Assembly: GCF_001543105.1 (NCBI RefSeq)
Contig: NZ_CP014159.1
Span: forward strand, 124,001-188,000
Direction: 5' to 3'
Source: Aerococcus christensenii
Lineage (GTDB): Bacteria > Bacillota > Bacilli > Lactobacillales > Aerococcaceae
Length of the DNA stretch: 64,000 nt
Below the pieces are notes generated by a model that saw only the letters and a program-made list of their open reading frames with translations, did not search any database and was not told the origin of the DNA. The position numbers were made by a program, and so were the translations under genes. Of the stretch, positions 9,162 to 19,003 are shown in pieces. Position 1 is the first letter of the stretch, and each line of letters starts with the position of its first letter.

Positions 9162-12100
9162 TCGGTTTCCTTTCTACTGAGGTATCCCCTTCTTCTTCCT
9201 CAGAGGTCTGCTTTCTTAATTGATCAAAGAAGGTCGTCTTATCCATTTTGACTTTGTCGACGTAATGCTTACCCGGTTCGGTCAAATCAAATTGAGCGAC
9301 ACTCTTATAGAGAGTGGTTGATGGTAAGTAGGGTTCCTTTTCCATCGGGTTTAGGGGAATATCTCCTGCTAAAATGTGATCCACCGTTCTTTGCAGACAA
9401 GCTTCCACATAGGCTAATAGGGTGTCAAACTCCTTCAAAGTCAAAATCGAAGAACGTTTAGTAAATTCCCCTCCCGTCGTCAATTGATAAGGATAAATGT
9501 CAGGACCCTTGTGCGGATCTTTGAGTACTTGATTTAAAAGCTCCTGACTGCCTAATAAATAGCCCTTGTAACGATATTCTGCCAGCATGTCTGTATTTTC
9601 TCCGACTTTTCTAGCGTATAAGTGATCATAATCCGCCTGACTGGTGATCTCTTTCAAAGGGGACTTAATTTCTTGATAAAAAGCCCCTAAAGGAATTCCC
9701 TTATTTTTGGGAAGGGATTGCAATTGAACCAATAAATAAGTAAACAATTGCAAGTCAATTCCTTGGTAAATTCCACCAAAGTCGACCTCTCGTTTACCTG
9801 ACTTATAGTCAGTGACTTGGATAAGATGTTTTTCCTGCCCCTTTTCTTCATACAACATGGTCTCTAATCGGTCAATCACGCCTCGCAAATAGACAGGAAT
9901 AGGATAATTGGCCATCCAAGGGTAGGTTTTGGTGAAGGTCTTTTCATTCGCTGCATTTTCTAAGCCCAGCAACTGATCCCGTTGCAACAAGACTTGAATC
10001 ATTCGGGAGAGTGTTTCATTTAATTGCTTTCTCTGATAGTTATGACTAGGTTTGACTCGTAAGACCGCATAAAGATCTTCTTTGGCAACCGATTCTGTCA
10101 CTTTATCAAAAACCGTTTGAAAGTCTCCCCCTTTTTTGATCGCTTCAAAATAATTTTGTAAGACGCGGTGATAGTAATCCCCTGTTAATCGCTCATCAAT
10201 GGTAAAGAGCTGTCTTTCCCGAAGACGCAAGCCATACTTTAAGAAATAAGAAAAAGGATCCTTGTTATACAACTCTAAACTCGATACAGAGACAGAGAGT
10301 TTTGGACCATACAAGGCTTGAGCAAGAGAAGGGGGAAAGTTTTTTACTTCTTTTTTGACGCCTAAAGTCTTTAAAATCTTAGCGGTAAGTGCTTCTTCCC
10401 GACTTACCGATAAAAAGCTTTCCTTTAGGTTAGCCAATTTTGCTTTCTCTTTGCCATCTATCCGTCCTTGAAGTTTAACAAAGGCTTGCCGTTGAGACCG
10501 CCAGTTGCCTAAAATATAAGCGGCTCTTTTCCCTAAAAGATCCCCATGATCCTCCAAGTCTAATTCAAAACGTTGCCTTAAATAAGCAAGATAAGGAGAG
10601 ATTTGAGCTTCTTTGGTTTGCGTAGGCGTATAAGAATAGGTCAAATAGAGGTGGTCTGTGGCAGAGAGAAAAAGTTTATAGGCGATAAATTTTTCATTGT
10701 GATTAAGGGCCTGATTACTCATCGCCAAGCCCTCGTCTTCTGCCATAACTTGGGTCAATAACTCCCGCTCATCTTCATTGAGAAGAGAGGGTTTTTGATA
10801 AGTCTTCGGCAAGGTGTTATCCGTTAATCCGATAGCAAAAGTCACCCGCTTGGAAGCAGACCGTTGACTATCTATCCCTCGAATGGTCACACTGTCTAAA
10901 GTAGGCGGCACTATATGAAAGTTTGCCTTTTCAAAAGCAACCTGCAAAAGGCTAAAGAACTCTTCCACAACAAATTTTTTTTCAGTGAACAAGTCATGAT
11001 ACTGCTCCAAAGTTTTCACAAAACATTGCCAGGCCTGTTCATGTTGGCGTCCCAACTCTAAAGAGGAATGAGCCGCTTGGTCTTTCGCCCAAGTCATCAA
11101 AGTCTGAGGCACCCTATTTTTCTTCAAGAATTGATACAAATACCGCACCGCTTGATCTACTGTTTGATCGGTCGCCCAGTTCTCAAATAAAGGCATCAAA
11201 GCCGCAGACAAAAAAGCTTTAACTCGGTTAGCGGTCTCTTGCGTTTCTTGGTCAAAGGTATTAGCGACTACACGTCCACTATCATCCACATGCAGATAAT
11301 TCCAAATGATTCCTGGTTTCCACCATTTTCTACCTTCAAAGCCATTTTTCAAAACTACATTTTCTGTGCGATCAACCATTTCCCTAAAAGTTTTCAATTC
11401 TTCCAAAGAAAAATTTCCCTCTTCTAAAGGCAAAAGAAGCTCCGTCCGTAAAAGGTCGAACACATCTTCATACTTCCAATTGCCTTTATAAATTTGAAAC
11501 AACGCTTGGAAAAATCTTGCCAAGGGATGGTTGGCCATCGTTTCGCTGTCATCCACAAAATAAGGAATTTCATTGGCTCTTAAGTAAGGCAAGACGTGTT
11601 GGCGAACACCCGCCATATCTCGTGTTAAAATTTGGATTTCTCGATAACGAAGCTTGCCTTGACTCACCTCATGATAAATTTGGTTGGCAACTTGTTCACC
11701 TTCTCCATACACACTCGAACAGGCCCATAAGGAAACGACCGCTTGTACAGCTGACTTCTCCTTATCTGCCAACTCAGAAGAAGAGGTCGTTAGAGTCGAC
11801 CAGTCCTGACACAGGGTCTGATCTAGAACTCTAAAGCCTTCTTGGACGTCCTCACTCCAACCTGCTGAACGGTCCACAGCTACTTTAACGTGGGAGGCCT
11901 TGGCTTTGGCAATCAAAGTCCGATAAGTTTCTTGCGTCACAACAAACAAATCTTGCCCACTTCGTCCGTCTTGCCCCTTCTTTTGACCTTCCAAAGTTAA
12001 AAGAACCTCAACCTGGTCCGTAATCTGCATCAACAGATCGAGCGCGGCCCATTCATTAGCATGGAAACGATAAAAGCCTTCTATGACAATCCGAACGTTG

Positions 12101-12735
12101 GTCAAATCTTTCTGCATTAATTCTTCTTTTAACAAGCGGTAAAGGGTATCTTCTTTTAAGTAACGTCCAGTCATCCATTCTTCATAAGCTTGATAGATGC
12201 GCTGAATTTCTTTCAATTTAGAGAGTTGAGATTGAACAAGCGGTTGATGAGAGAGTTTGGAATGTTCCAATTTCTCAATCATCTTTCCAAGACTTTGACT
12301 GGTTACATTGCCCACTTCAAATTCTTTAAACAAATGCGCCAATTCTTTTTGAAAACCGAGCAGCCGACTTTCCTTTCGAAAAATCACTAACTCCTCTTCC
12401 AATTGAGTCAGAACTTTTTTTAAAATCATGGTCAGGCCCACTTCATCTACTCCGTCCGCTAACTGAAAGCGCCTCTGCCCTAATAAATACCAAGCCAACC
12501 GCTTAAAAGAGAAAACCTGCAGTCGCATCATGCCATTATCCTGCCTCTTTTTGGTTCCTTCTGACTTCAGGAGAGTCATAGCCTCTAAGATCTGACTCTC
12601 CATTTCAAATTTCATATGTTCAGGCACAATATAGTAGACTTCATGGCACTCATCACTTCTTAGATAATCGGCAATCTCCCGATAAGTTTTTTCTTTATTA
12701 GCTCTTGTATCTCGCAAGGTCGTTATCTGTAACAC
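9139..12735 (-). CDS. rexB: ATP-dependent nuclease RexB (AddB) subunit
   Basis: 1198 residues. The first residues (LQITTLRDTRANKEKTYREI) lack the G-x-x-G-x-G-K-T Walker A that Bacillus AddB has, and the C-terminal region lacks the four clustered cysteines of the AddB iron-sulfur staple. Both are known traits of the RexB branch. The C-terminal nuclease is present (LRGVIDRLETML and VTDYKSGKREVDF). It therefore probably adds a nuclease site and structural support, with RexA as the motor. It precedes rexA and overlaps it, so the two are translated together. Confidence 0.95.
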   Translation of the reverse strand: MLQITTLRDTRANKEKTYREIADYLRSDECHEVYYIVPEHMKFEMESQILEAMTLLKSEGTKKRQDNGMMRLQVFSFKRLAWYLLGQRRFQLADGVDEVGLTMILKKVLTQLEEELVIFRKESRLLGFQKELAHLFKEFEVGNVTSQSLGKMIEKLEHSKLSHQPLVQSQLSKLKEIQRIYQAYEEWMTGRYLKEDTLYRLLKEELMQKDLTNVRIVIEGFYRFHANEWAALDLLMQITDQVEVLLTLEGQKKGQDGRSGQDLFVVTQETYRTLIAKAKASHVKVAVDRSAGWSEDVQEGFRVLDQTLCQDWSTLTTSSSELADKEKSAVQAVVSLWACSSVYGEGEQVANQIYHEVSQGKLRYREIQILTRDMAGVRQHVLPYLRANEIPYFVDDSETMANHPLARFFQALFQIYKGNWKYEDVFDLLRTELLLPLEEGNFSLEELKTFREMVDRTENVVLKNGFEGRKWWKPGIIWNYLHVDDSGRVVANTFDQETQETANRVKAFLSAALMPLFENWATDQTVDQAVRYLYQFLKKNRVPQTLMTWAKDQAAHSSLELGRQHEQAWQCFVKTLEQYHDLFTEKKFVVEEFFSLLQVAFEKANFHIVPPTLDSVTIRGIDSQRSASKRVTFAIGLTDNTLPKTYQKPSLLNEDERELLTQVMAEDEGLAMSNQALNHNEKFIAYKLFLSATDHLYLTYSYTPTQTKEAQISPYLAYLRQRFELDLEDHGDLLGKRAAYILGNWRSQRQAFVKLQGRIDGKEKAKLANLKESFLSVSREEALTAKILKTLGVKKEVKNFPPSLAQALYGPKLSVSVSSLELYNKDPFSYFLKYGLRLRERQLFTIDERLTGDYYHRVLQNYFEAIKKGGDFQTVFDKVTESVAKEDLYAVLRVKPSHNYQRKQLNETLSRMIQVLLQRDQLLGLENAANEKTFTKTYPWMANYPIPVYLRGVIDRLETMLYEEKGQEKHLIQVTDYKSGKREVDFGGIYQGIDLQLFTYLLVQLQSLPKNKGIPLGAFYQEIKSPLKEITSQADYDHLYARKVGENTDMLAEYRYKGYLLGSQELLNQVLKDPHKGPDIYPYQLTTGGEFTKRSSILTLKEFDTLLAYVEACLQRTVDHILAGDIPLNPMEKEPYLPSTTLYKSVAQFDLTEPGKHYVDKVKMDKTTFFDQLRKQTSEEEEGDTSVERKPNELTTNE

Positions 12736-12756
12736 AATCTCCCCTCCTTCCTTTCT

Positions 12757-13881
12757 TTAGGCAAAGTGAAAAGGATCCGTATCAACTTGACTTTCTACAA
12801 TCTCTATATTCTTTTGATGAGAATCAAACCACTCTCTCAAATAAGCTGTCATTTTTGGAATACAGATGTTTTCCATGGCATGCCCCGGGTCTATCACCGA
12901 TAGACCGTGAGCGAGTATATCGTGGCCGGTATGATAATCGACATCCCCTGTTAGATAAACTTCCGCTCCATCAGCTAAGGCTTTTGGATAATAAGAGGAG
13001 CCTCCTCCCCCTAAAACAGCCACCCGTTGAATTTTCTTCTGGGGATCTGGACTAATATAGCGGACCCCATCTTTGCCTGATAAAGCTTTAATCTTCTCTA
13101 CATAATCCTTCACTCGAAGCGGTTCCTTTAATCGACCGATCCGCCCCATGGCAATGGGACGTTTACCATTAGCTAAAGGAATAACGTCCACCACTGGCTC
13201 CTCATAAGGATGGTTGGCCTTGATCCACTCCACAACTTGAGCGTATTCTCTTTCATAAGCGATAAAGGAGAGAGCTACTTCTTCCACTCGACTCACTGTA
13301 TTGCGCTGTCCAATAGCGGGATGGGCCTCGTCATTCGGAATAAAACTTCCTTCTCCTTGTACAGCAAATTGACAGTGACTGTAATTGCCAATCTGACCAA
13401 TCGGATAAGGGGCCAAGGCCTCCTCTAATTGGGTCACGTTCTCCCAAGGAACGTAGGTAATGAGACGATAAGCCTGCTCATAAGCATGTGGTCCAAAAGA
13501 ATGCACATCTTCCAAACCATAAGCCTCCGCTAACCAATCATTCATTCCTCCTTCTGCCGCGTCCAAGTTCGTATGTGCACTATACACCGCAAGGCCGTGT
13601 CGAATAATTTGGGCATACATGGCTTGTTGGGGATCTTCTTCCGTCAAAACCTTTGGCGAATGAAAAATCACAGGGTGATGAGAAAAAATCATGTCTGCTC
13701 CAACTTCTTTGGCTTCTTCCACTACTTCAGGACGAACATCCAAAGTAACTAAGACCTTATGAACAGGTTGATCTCTCTTACCAAAATGTAAACCTATCGG
13801 ATCTCCCTCTATGGCATAGCTTTCTGGGGCTAATGCCGTTACAGCTTCTATGACTTCTTGAACAGAGCTATTCTTTTTCAT
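12757..13881 (-). CDS. Nif3-like dinuclear metal centre hexameric protein (YqfO family)
   Basis: 374 residues. The N-terminal half has SHHP in MIFSHHPVIF and the C-terminal half GHAMENI (His and Glu ligands of the two-metal site), with a middle YqfO/CutA-like insertion (about 125-250) typical of Gram-positive members. The biochemical role is uncertain; some members are linked to GTP cyclohydrolase I type 2 by annotation only. It overlaps trmK by 14 nt, the same order as in many Firmicutes. Confidence 0.92.
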   Translation of the reverse strand: MKKNSSVQEVIEAVTALAPESYAIEGDPIGLHFGKRDQPVHKVLVTLDVRPEVVEEAKEVGADMIFSHHPVIFHSPKVLTEEDPQQAMYAQIIRHGLAVYSAHTNLDAAEGGMNDWLAEAYGLEDVHSFGPHAYEQAYRLITYVPWENVTQLEEALAPYPIGQIGNYSHCQFAVQGEGSFIPNDEAHPAIGQRNTVSRVEEVALSFIAYEREYAQVVEWIKANHPYEEPVVDVIPLANGKRPIAMGRIGRLKEPLRVKDYVEKIKALSGKDGVRYISPDPQKKIQRVAVLGGGGSSYYPKALADGAEVYLTGDVDYHTGHDILAHGLSVIDPGHAMENICIPKMTAYLREWFDSHQKNIEIVESQVDTDPFHFA

Positions 13882-14614
13882 CCGCGTCCTCCTCTAATTC
13901 TTGTTGAATAAGAGAGAACTTCTTCTTAAATGTCTCCCTTAATTCCTGCTGATCACTGTGTTCCATTTGCTCAATAATCCCTTTTAAGTTGGCTTGTTTT
14001 CTTTGCCACTTGCTGTTAAAAACCTCAGGATCGTCTTTCTTCGTATAAATTCCCATTAAGAGTTGCACATCCGTCAGCTCTTGAGGGGTGTCGGTAGGGA
14101 GTGCCACTATAATCTCATACATTTTCCCAGCATCTTCGAGGATTTTCTCATCCGTAATCCGATAGCCATGACCAATCAGCCATTTTCTGACCAAGATTTC
14201 ATCAATATTAGGTTGTAATATCAGACACGGCCGATTCTGCAAACGTTGTGTACAGTAAGCCTCTTGTAAGATCTTAGCGATTAATTCTCCTCCCATTCCA
14301 GCAATCGTCACCGCTTCCACCTGATCTTCAAGGCGCAAAGTCGCTAAGCCATCCCCCAATCGACAATCAATGCTTTCACTTAAACCTGCCCTTTCCACTT
14401 CAGAACACATATGCTCAAAAGGACCTTGACTGACTTCACTCGCTATGGCTTGATGAATCCTCCCCTTTTGGCACAAAAAAATAGGTAAATAAGCGTGATC
14501 AGACCCTATATCTGCCAGTTTCACACCTTCTGGTACACATTCTGCTATCTTCTTCAAACGTTTTGATAAATTCTTTTGCACAGTAAACTCTCTTTCTTTT
14601 TTATTCCACTTCAT
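13868..14614 (-). CDS. trmK: tRNA (adenine(22)-N1)-methyltransferase
   Basis: 248 residues with SAM-binding motif LADIGSDHAYLPIFL (about 35-50), the family's AITIAGMGG-like block (VTIAGMGGELIAKIL) and LILQPN. It methylates A22 of tRNA. A predicted coiled coil sits at the C-terminus (LKGIIEQMEHSDQQ onwards). The start ATG lies inside the 3' end of the upstream hydrolase gene, 14 nt overlap with its restored stop, and the 3' end overlaps the Nif3-like gene. Confidence 0.94.
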   Translation of the reverse strand: MKWNKKEREFTVQKNLSKRLKKIAECVPEGVKLADIGSDHAYLPIFLCQKGRIHQAIASEVSQGPFEHMCSEVERAGLSESIDCRLGDGLATLRLEDQVEAVTIAGMGGELIAKILQEAYCTQRLQNRPCLILQPNIDEILVRKWLIGHGYRITDEKILEDAGKMYEIIVALPTDTPQELTDVQLLMGIYTKKDDPEVFNSKWQRKQANLKGIIEQMEHSDQQELRETFKKKFSLIQQELEEDADEKE

Positions 14615-15094
14615 TTGCTCGTAAATAGCGACACAATTCTTTTTCTAACCCGCTGAACTCAAATGAATCCCTTCTAAAGTTAATTCCGGTCGAACATAGC
14701 CCCTCTCATTATAAAAAGACTGCCAATCAAAGATAGGCACTTGATACTGCTTGCCTAAGCTTCTCAAGGATCGATTCAAGCCTTCAATCAAGTGATTATC
14801 TACAGAGGGTTCTTCTTCTAAATTTTTCATGACCAAGGCTAATAAGATCTGAGAAGGCGCATAATAACTTGTCAAGGAGGATAAAGTTTTATCCATCCAA
14901 TAGGTCGGATTGGCTTGCCCTAATCCTTGGGCGAGTTCATTCATTCCAAACATCAGAATAATCTTATCATAGCTTTTCTTTAAACGTCCCTCAGCCGTGG
15001 CCCCACATTGCGCCACATTATCAATTTCATAAGGGCCTAAGTGAGTCAAGGGATAATTCGCCAACACCGAATGACCATAGAATAACACCTTCAT
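14601..15094 (-). pseudogene. SGNH/GDSL-like hydrolase, frameshifted near its 3' end
   Basis: Start ATG 15094 follows AGGAGG (an ATG at 15124 lacks a good site). Family traits are FYGHSVLANYP near the N-terminus, ILMFGMNELAQG (block III-like) and GIHLSSAG, the block V Asp/His region with E in place of D. The frame stops right after LSSAG at 14645. One base missing near the CCC at 14649-14651 would extend it as LEKELCRYLRANEVE and stop at 14601-14603, inside the trmK start, the usual tight spacing. The restored protein has 164 residues. The catalytic core is upstream of the shift, so the shortened product might still fold. Substrate unknown. Confidence 0.75.
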
Positions 15095-15236
15095 GCGTCC
15101 TCTTCTCCTCCTCTTCAGTATCAAAAAGACATTTTCAAATTATCACCATTTCTGCCTCTCTCAAATTATACAAAAAGATAAAGCCTTGAGAAACCCAGAT
15201 CTCTTTTTTTCTGAAGCGAAAGATAAGAATTTGCGC

Positions 15237-15242
15237 TATAAT
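15237..15242 (+). promoter_or_regulatory. -10 box for the 109-residue gene
   Basis: TATAAT lies 38 nt before the ATG at 15280. No clear -35 box is seen 17 nt upstream. AAGGAAG is the ribosome binding site. Confidence 0.5.
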
Positions 15243-15279
15243 AAATATTAAGATTCCCTCTTAAGAAAGGAAGATAGCT

Positions 15280-15609
15280 ATGGGTTTTCGTTTTAAAAGT
15301 GATCAACAAGAAACCATTGAAGATCTCTTTGACCGTATCATTCAACCTGTCCAACCTCGTAAAGAAGCACAAACTGAACCTCAAATTGGAGAACACCCCC
15401 TCTATCTGATAAGTGACGACTTTATTCAATCCCACAGTGCCTTCGCAGATTTTCAAGCTTTTAAATTAGCTGCTCCTATTCCTCTCACACTCACGCCTCC
15501 GAATGAAGGGGATCTTTTTCTTTTGAACCTCTTCATCAAAGAACACACAGATTTTTCTTCTTGGCAAGAGCTGTTAGACGCTTATCACCATTCTTTACCT
15601 ACTCATTAA
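15280..15609 (+). CDS. Hypothetical protein, 109 residues
   Basis: Not recognised. Supported as a gene by its own TATAAT, an AAGGAAG site 7 nt before the ATG and a strong terminator directly after the stop. It starts MGFRFKSDQQETIEDLFDRI, is soluble and acidic, and has no signal peptide, helix through the membrane or cysteines. It is one of the few plus-strand genes, divergent from the SGNH hydrolase gene and convergent with the DUF368 gene. Confidence 0.7.
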   Translation: MGFRFKSDQQETIEDLFDRIIQPVQPRKEAQTEPQIGEHPLYLISDDFIQSHSAFADFQAFKLAAPIPLTLTPPNEGDLFLLNLFIKEHTDFSSWQELLDAYHHSLPTH

Positions 15610-15650
15610 AAAAAGGACTGTCCCTATCTATCCAAGGGACAGTCCTTTTT
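15608..15650. terminator. Bidirectional terminator
   Basis: Perfect stem AAGGACTGTCCCT/AGGGACAGTCCTT with A-run and T-run on either side. It serves the plus-strand 109-residue gene and the minus-strand DUF368 gene that converge here. Confidence 0.9.
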
Positions 15651-15659
15651 CATGACTAC

Positions 15660-16550
15660 TTATTTGGGAAAATATTTTTCTTCGATTTGACTAAACCAAG
15701 CTGAAAAGCAATAGCCAGCATAGAACATCACACGGGCAATAATCAAGGAAAGAAATGCCTGACACTACGAGACCTTCAGATGTAAAAGCAGGAGCTACCA
15801 CCGTTGGGAAAATAGCCAAGGAAGACCCAAGGACTGTTCCAAAAATAAAATGATACATTCCTGCATAATAGCAGCGGAAGAGATAATTCGCCAGCTTCGC
15901 TAAAACTAACACACATAAAATGGCCCCAATCACTAATGGAATGACGGTTGCCATATTCAAGTGACTAATATCTGAAGACATCTTCTCATAAAGTCCAAAA
16001 TAGATTAAGAAATTATTTGGGCACATTTCTGGCACAATAACGCCTAAACCAATCAAAGCCCCTGATCCTAACCATACCATAAAATTAGGCTGCACTTGGG
16101 TCAGATTTTTCCCTCCAAAAATCATCAAACCGGCTAACAATACTGCCGTAATACCTAAAATACAAAAATCTTTAGAAGACCTCCATGTTCCCCTGCTTGT
16201 TTGTATAAAGAAAGAAAAGTTCCAGCCACAAATCCAATAAATAAACAGGTGAAGAAAGCTTCATAAGCACCAAAAGCCTTAGCCACAAAGAAAGAAAAAA
16301 GAAGAATTCCTAAGACAAAACCAATTCCCATTGGAATAAAATACCGCACATTTTGCCAAAAACGATCGGTTAAATTTCCCAAAAAGCGAAGCATTTTGTC
16401 ATAAATTCCAAAAATAACTGCTAACACGCCACCTGATAATCCTGGCAAAATGCCTCCAATCCCCACAAACATTCCTTTAACTAAGCGGAGAAACCAATCT
16501 TTAGAAAATTCGGGTCCCATTTCTAAATCATCACATTGTTCTTCGTTCAT
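15660..16550 (-). pseudogene. DUF368 membrane protein, two frameshifts
   Basis: Three frame segments together make one DUF368 polytopic membrane protein. Segment one (16550-16155) begins MNEEQCDDLEMG and holds the family's KGMFVGIGGILPGLSGG motif. Near 16175-16190 one base is missing; segment two continues KDFCILGITAVLLAGLMIFGG and GLGVIVPEMCPNNFLIYFGLYE. Near 15743-15760 one base is extra; segment three reads LIIARVMFYAGYCFSAWF and stops at 15660-15662. The shifts cancel, giving 296 residues, the normal family length. Function in Firmicutes is not settled; some DUF368 proteins are proposed polyprenyl-phosphate transporters (PopT family), which would fit cell-wall lipid recycling. Confidence 0.85.
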
Positions 16551-16658
16551 CTCAAACCACCATGTTCAAACGATTTTCCTATTATACATTATTCCTAACT
16601 TTCATCCTACTTGAATTGAAAAGCTTAAAAGATATTTAGAAGTTTTTTGGACATCCGC

Positions 16659-18464
16659 TTAACGAAATCCTCCGCCACTTCCGCCTCCGAAAGCACCGCT
16701 TCCGCCACCAAAACTGGAAAAGCCGCCGCCTCCACCAGACATAGCGGAAATAAAGGTAGGTTGAGTGGCGATATAGTAATCTTGCCACATGATGTAACTC
16801 ATTACATAGTAATCTTCAAAAGAAATTTCGGACGTTTGATACACAGAAAGCTCTCTGAATTTTGGATACACCTTCGCAAATTCTGCCTCGACTTCTTTGG
16901 CAATTCCTAAGAAAGCCGCTCCAATTAATAACTGATCCCAAATCGCTACTTCTGCCGCTCCTCGTTCATTTAAGAGAGAAAAATCTGTCAAATAATTGGC
17001 AAATTTCACCCAAAGATCCCTGGCCTGCATACCTTCTTCGGTCAATGGATCTGGAACATTTCGATTGGCTAAATCTAAATCACTTGGACATTCATTCACA
17101 TACAGATGTTTATTCATCCAACCTGCTTCTTTGCATTGCTTCAGAGAATAGCTCTTTATCTTAGACATCACGCTTCGCCCCTCATCGTCCTCTTCACAGT
17201 AAGCCTTAAAAGCCTTATCCGTCAATCGGCCTTCCTGATCTGAAGCTTGGGAGAAAACCTGCCACAAAGGATAGCGAACATCTTCTGGATCCATCTCAAA
17301 ATTCAAATTTACTTGAAAAATGAATTGCTTTTTAAGGGTTCCTTCCTTGGCTACTAAAGTTAACGCCCCTTGATGGACCAAACTAAGAATCATCGCCGTA
17401 AAACAATTAGCCTCTAATTTCTTTACAGACATAGCTTCTAAGAGACAATAGGCAGAAAATATATCCTTTGTCGGAAGTTGACGCTCATATTGCCCTTTAT
17501 ATTTTTTCTGAAGTTGAGAGAATTTCGGATACCATTTTTGGATAGCCTGCTTCACTTTTATCGACTGCCAAATCTTCCTGACGGCAACTACAAGAAGACA
17601 GATTCCACCTACTAATATTCCATATTTAAGTCTTTTCGGTAATTTCTTTCGAGGAAGTTTCCGAATATCCGAAGCGGCTTTAGTAGCATCGTAGTCTTCA
17701 TAGTTATACTGACTTCCCCGAAAAGCTTCTTTGACATAATCATCAAAAGTTTTATCAGACATCCAGGTCGTTTTAAAGGTTCCTTCTGGCAAGCCGAGAA
17801 GAATAATACCTGAATTCTCTTTAGTCAAAGCTTTAGAACTCTTAGCGACTACCTGCCCTTCTACAAAATGAACCTCTCCTTGAAAGCCAAATGCCCATAC
17901 CCGATTATTTTTTGCATCTAAGGGTCCCTTCGTCGAACGTATTCGAATTTGAATGCTTCTAGGCGGAGCAGACATTTGATCCGGAATAAATCGCCAATAA
18001 ATCATCTGCTTGGTCTTGGTCTGCATCACAAAGTTGCTCACCCGATAAATCAAGCGATAGCGATGTCGCCCATATTGAGAAATCCCCCAGTTGAGTTCCT
18101 TATTTTCATTCCGTCCATAGCGATAGGCCTTCTCTTGAAAGTTTCCTTTAACTTTCCAATTTTTGGTTTCTTGAAAGGCCTGCCCGTCCATTTCCACTTG
18201 ATAAGAAAGTAAAGACTGCTCTTTTTCTAATCGCAGTGGTTTATATAACTCCGTTCCCTTTTGAGCAGTCACCTCCCAATCTTCTGTAATGGTAGCTGTC
18301 CCATCTTCTTCTAGAACAGCTGACACATCAATCGAATGAATTTTCTGTTGACGATCAGCCTTTCCCTCTTCAAAAGGATTACAGAATAAAACAAGGATCC
18401 CCACCAAACAAAGAAAGATTCTTCTGAACCCTAGGTATTGTTTCAAGCGGGCCTTCTTTACCAT
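16659..18464 (-). CDS. DUF2207 domain membrane protein with Gly-rich tail
   Basis: 601 residues. A signal anchor (about 14-30, RRIFLCLVGILVLF) is followed by an extracellular DUF2207 domain with SIDVSAVLEEDGTATITEDWE, a second membrane helix at about 277-293 (YGILVGGICLLVVAV), a cytosolic helical part, and a Gly/Ser/Phe-rich tail (GGGGGFSSFGGGSGAFGGG). This matches the YlbP/TPM-adjacent DUF2207 family often found beside LemA. It overlaps lemA by 7 nt. Function unknown; an envelope-stress role is inferred only from neighbours in other genomes. Confidence 0.9.
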   Translation of the reverse strand: MVKKARLKQYLGFRRIFLCLVGILVLFCNPFEEGKADRQQKIHSIDVSAVLEEDGTATITEDWEVTAQKGTELYKPLRLEKEQSLLSYQVEMDGQAFQETKNWKVKGNFQEKAYRYGRNENKELNWGISQYGRHRYRLIYRVSNFVMQTKTKQMIYWRFIPDQMSAPPRSIQIRIRSTKGPLDAKNNRVWAFGFQGEVHFVEGQVVAKSSKALTKENSGIILLGLPEGTFKTTWMSDKTFDDYVKEAFRGSQYNYEDYDATKAASDIRKLPRKKLPKRLKYGILVGGICLLVVAVRKIWQSIKVKQAIQKWYPKFSQLQKKYKGQYERQLPTKDIFSAYCLLEAMSVKKLEANCFTAMILSLVHQGALTLVAKEGTLKKQFIFQVNLNFEMDPEDVRYPLWQVFSQASDQEGRLTDKAFKAYCEEDDEGRSVMSKIKSYSLKQCKEAGWMNKHLYVNECPSDLDLANRNVPDPLTEEGMQARDLWVKFANYLTDFSLLNERGAAEVAIWDQLLIGAAFLGIAKEVEAEFAKVYPKFRELSVYQTSEISFEDYYVMSYIMWQDYYIATQPTFISAMSGGGGGFSSFGGGSGAFGGGSGGGFR

Positions 18465-19003
18465 TGGGGCATGTCCTTTTTAGATGAAGTTGCCTCAAAG
18501 TATTCCTCAGGATGGAAGCCTGTCATCCCTGCAATCAACGAATTCGGGAACACTTTAATAGAACGATTATACTTCGTCACCGTATCATTAAAAATCATCC
18601 GCGCTTGTCGAACATTATTCTCATAAGTATTCACACTCTCCATTGTTTTTTGGTAAAGATTATCTGCTTTGAGTTCAGGATAACGTTCCACTAAGAGCTG
18701 AACATTAGAAAGTGCTTTTTCAAAAAGCGCATCGTCTTGACTGACTTCTTTTACTTTAGCCTGACGAGTGAGTCCTTGCCGACTTTGAACCACTTCAACC
18801 AAAGTCTCTCTTTCGTGAGCTTGATAATTTTTAGTAGCTTGTATTAAGGAAGTGAGCGCATCCCACCGTGATTCTACTTGAGCTGCAATTTGTCCCATGG
18901 CATTTTGAACCATCTCTTTACTTTGAACAAATCGATTATAAGTACGAATACCAAAAGCTATCCCTGCAACAATAATGATTAAAATAATTCCTAAAATTTT
19001 CAT
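18458..19003 (-). CDS. lemA: LemA family protein
   Basis: 181 residues: a short N-terminal membrane helix (ILGIILIIIVAGIAFGI) followed by long helices with the LemA motifs YNRFVQSKEMVQNAMGQI, VESRWDALTSLIQATKNY and FPNSLIAGMTGFHPEEYFE. It is anchored with its helical body outside the cell. It overlaps trmO upstream and the DUF2207 gene downstream, so the three are one transcription unit. Confidence 0.95.
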   Translation of the reverse strand: MKILGIILIIIVAGIAFGIRTYNRFVQSKEMVQNAMGQIAAQVESRWDALTSLIQATKNYQAHERETLVEVVQSRQGLTRQAKVKEVSQDDALFEKALSNVQLLVERYPELKADNLYQKTMESVNTYENNVRQARMIFNDTVTKYNRSIKVFPNSLIAGMTGFHPEEYFEATSSKKDMPQW

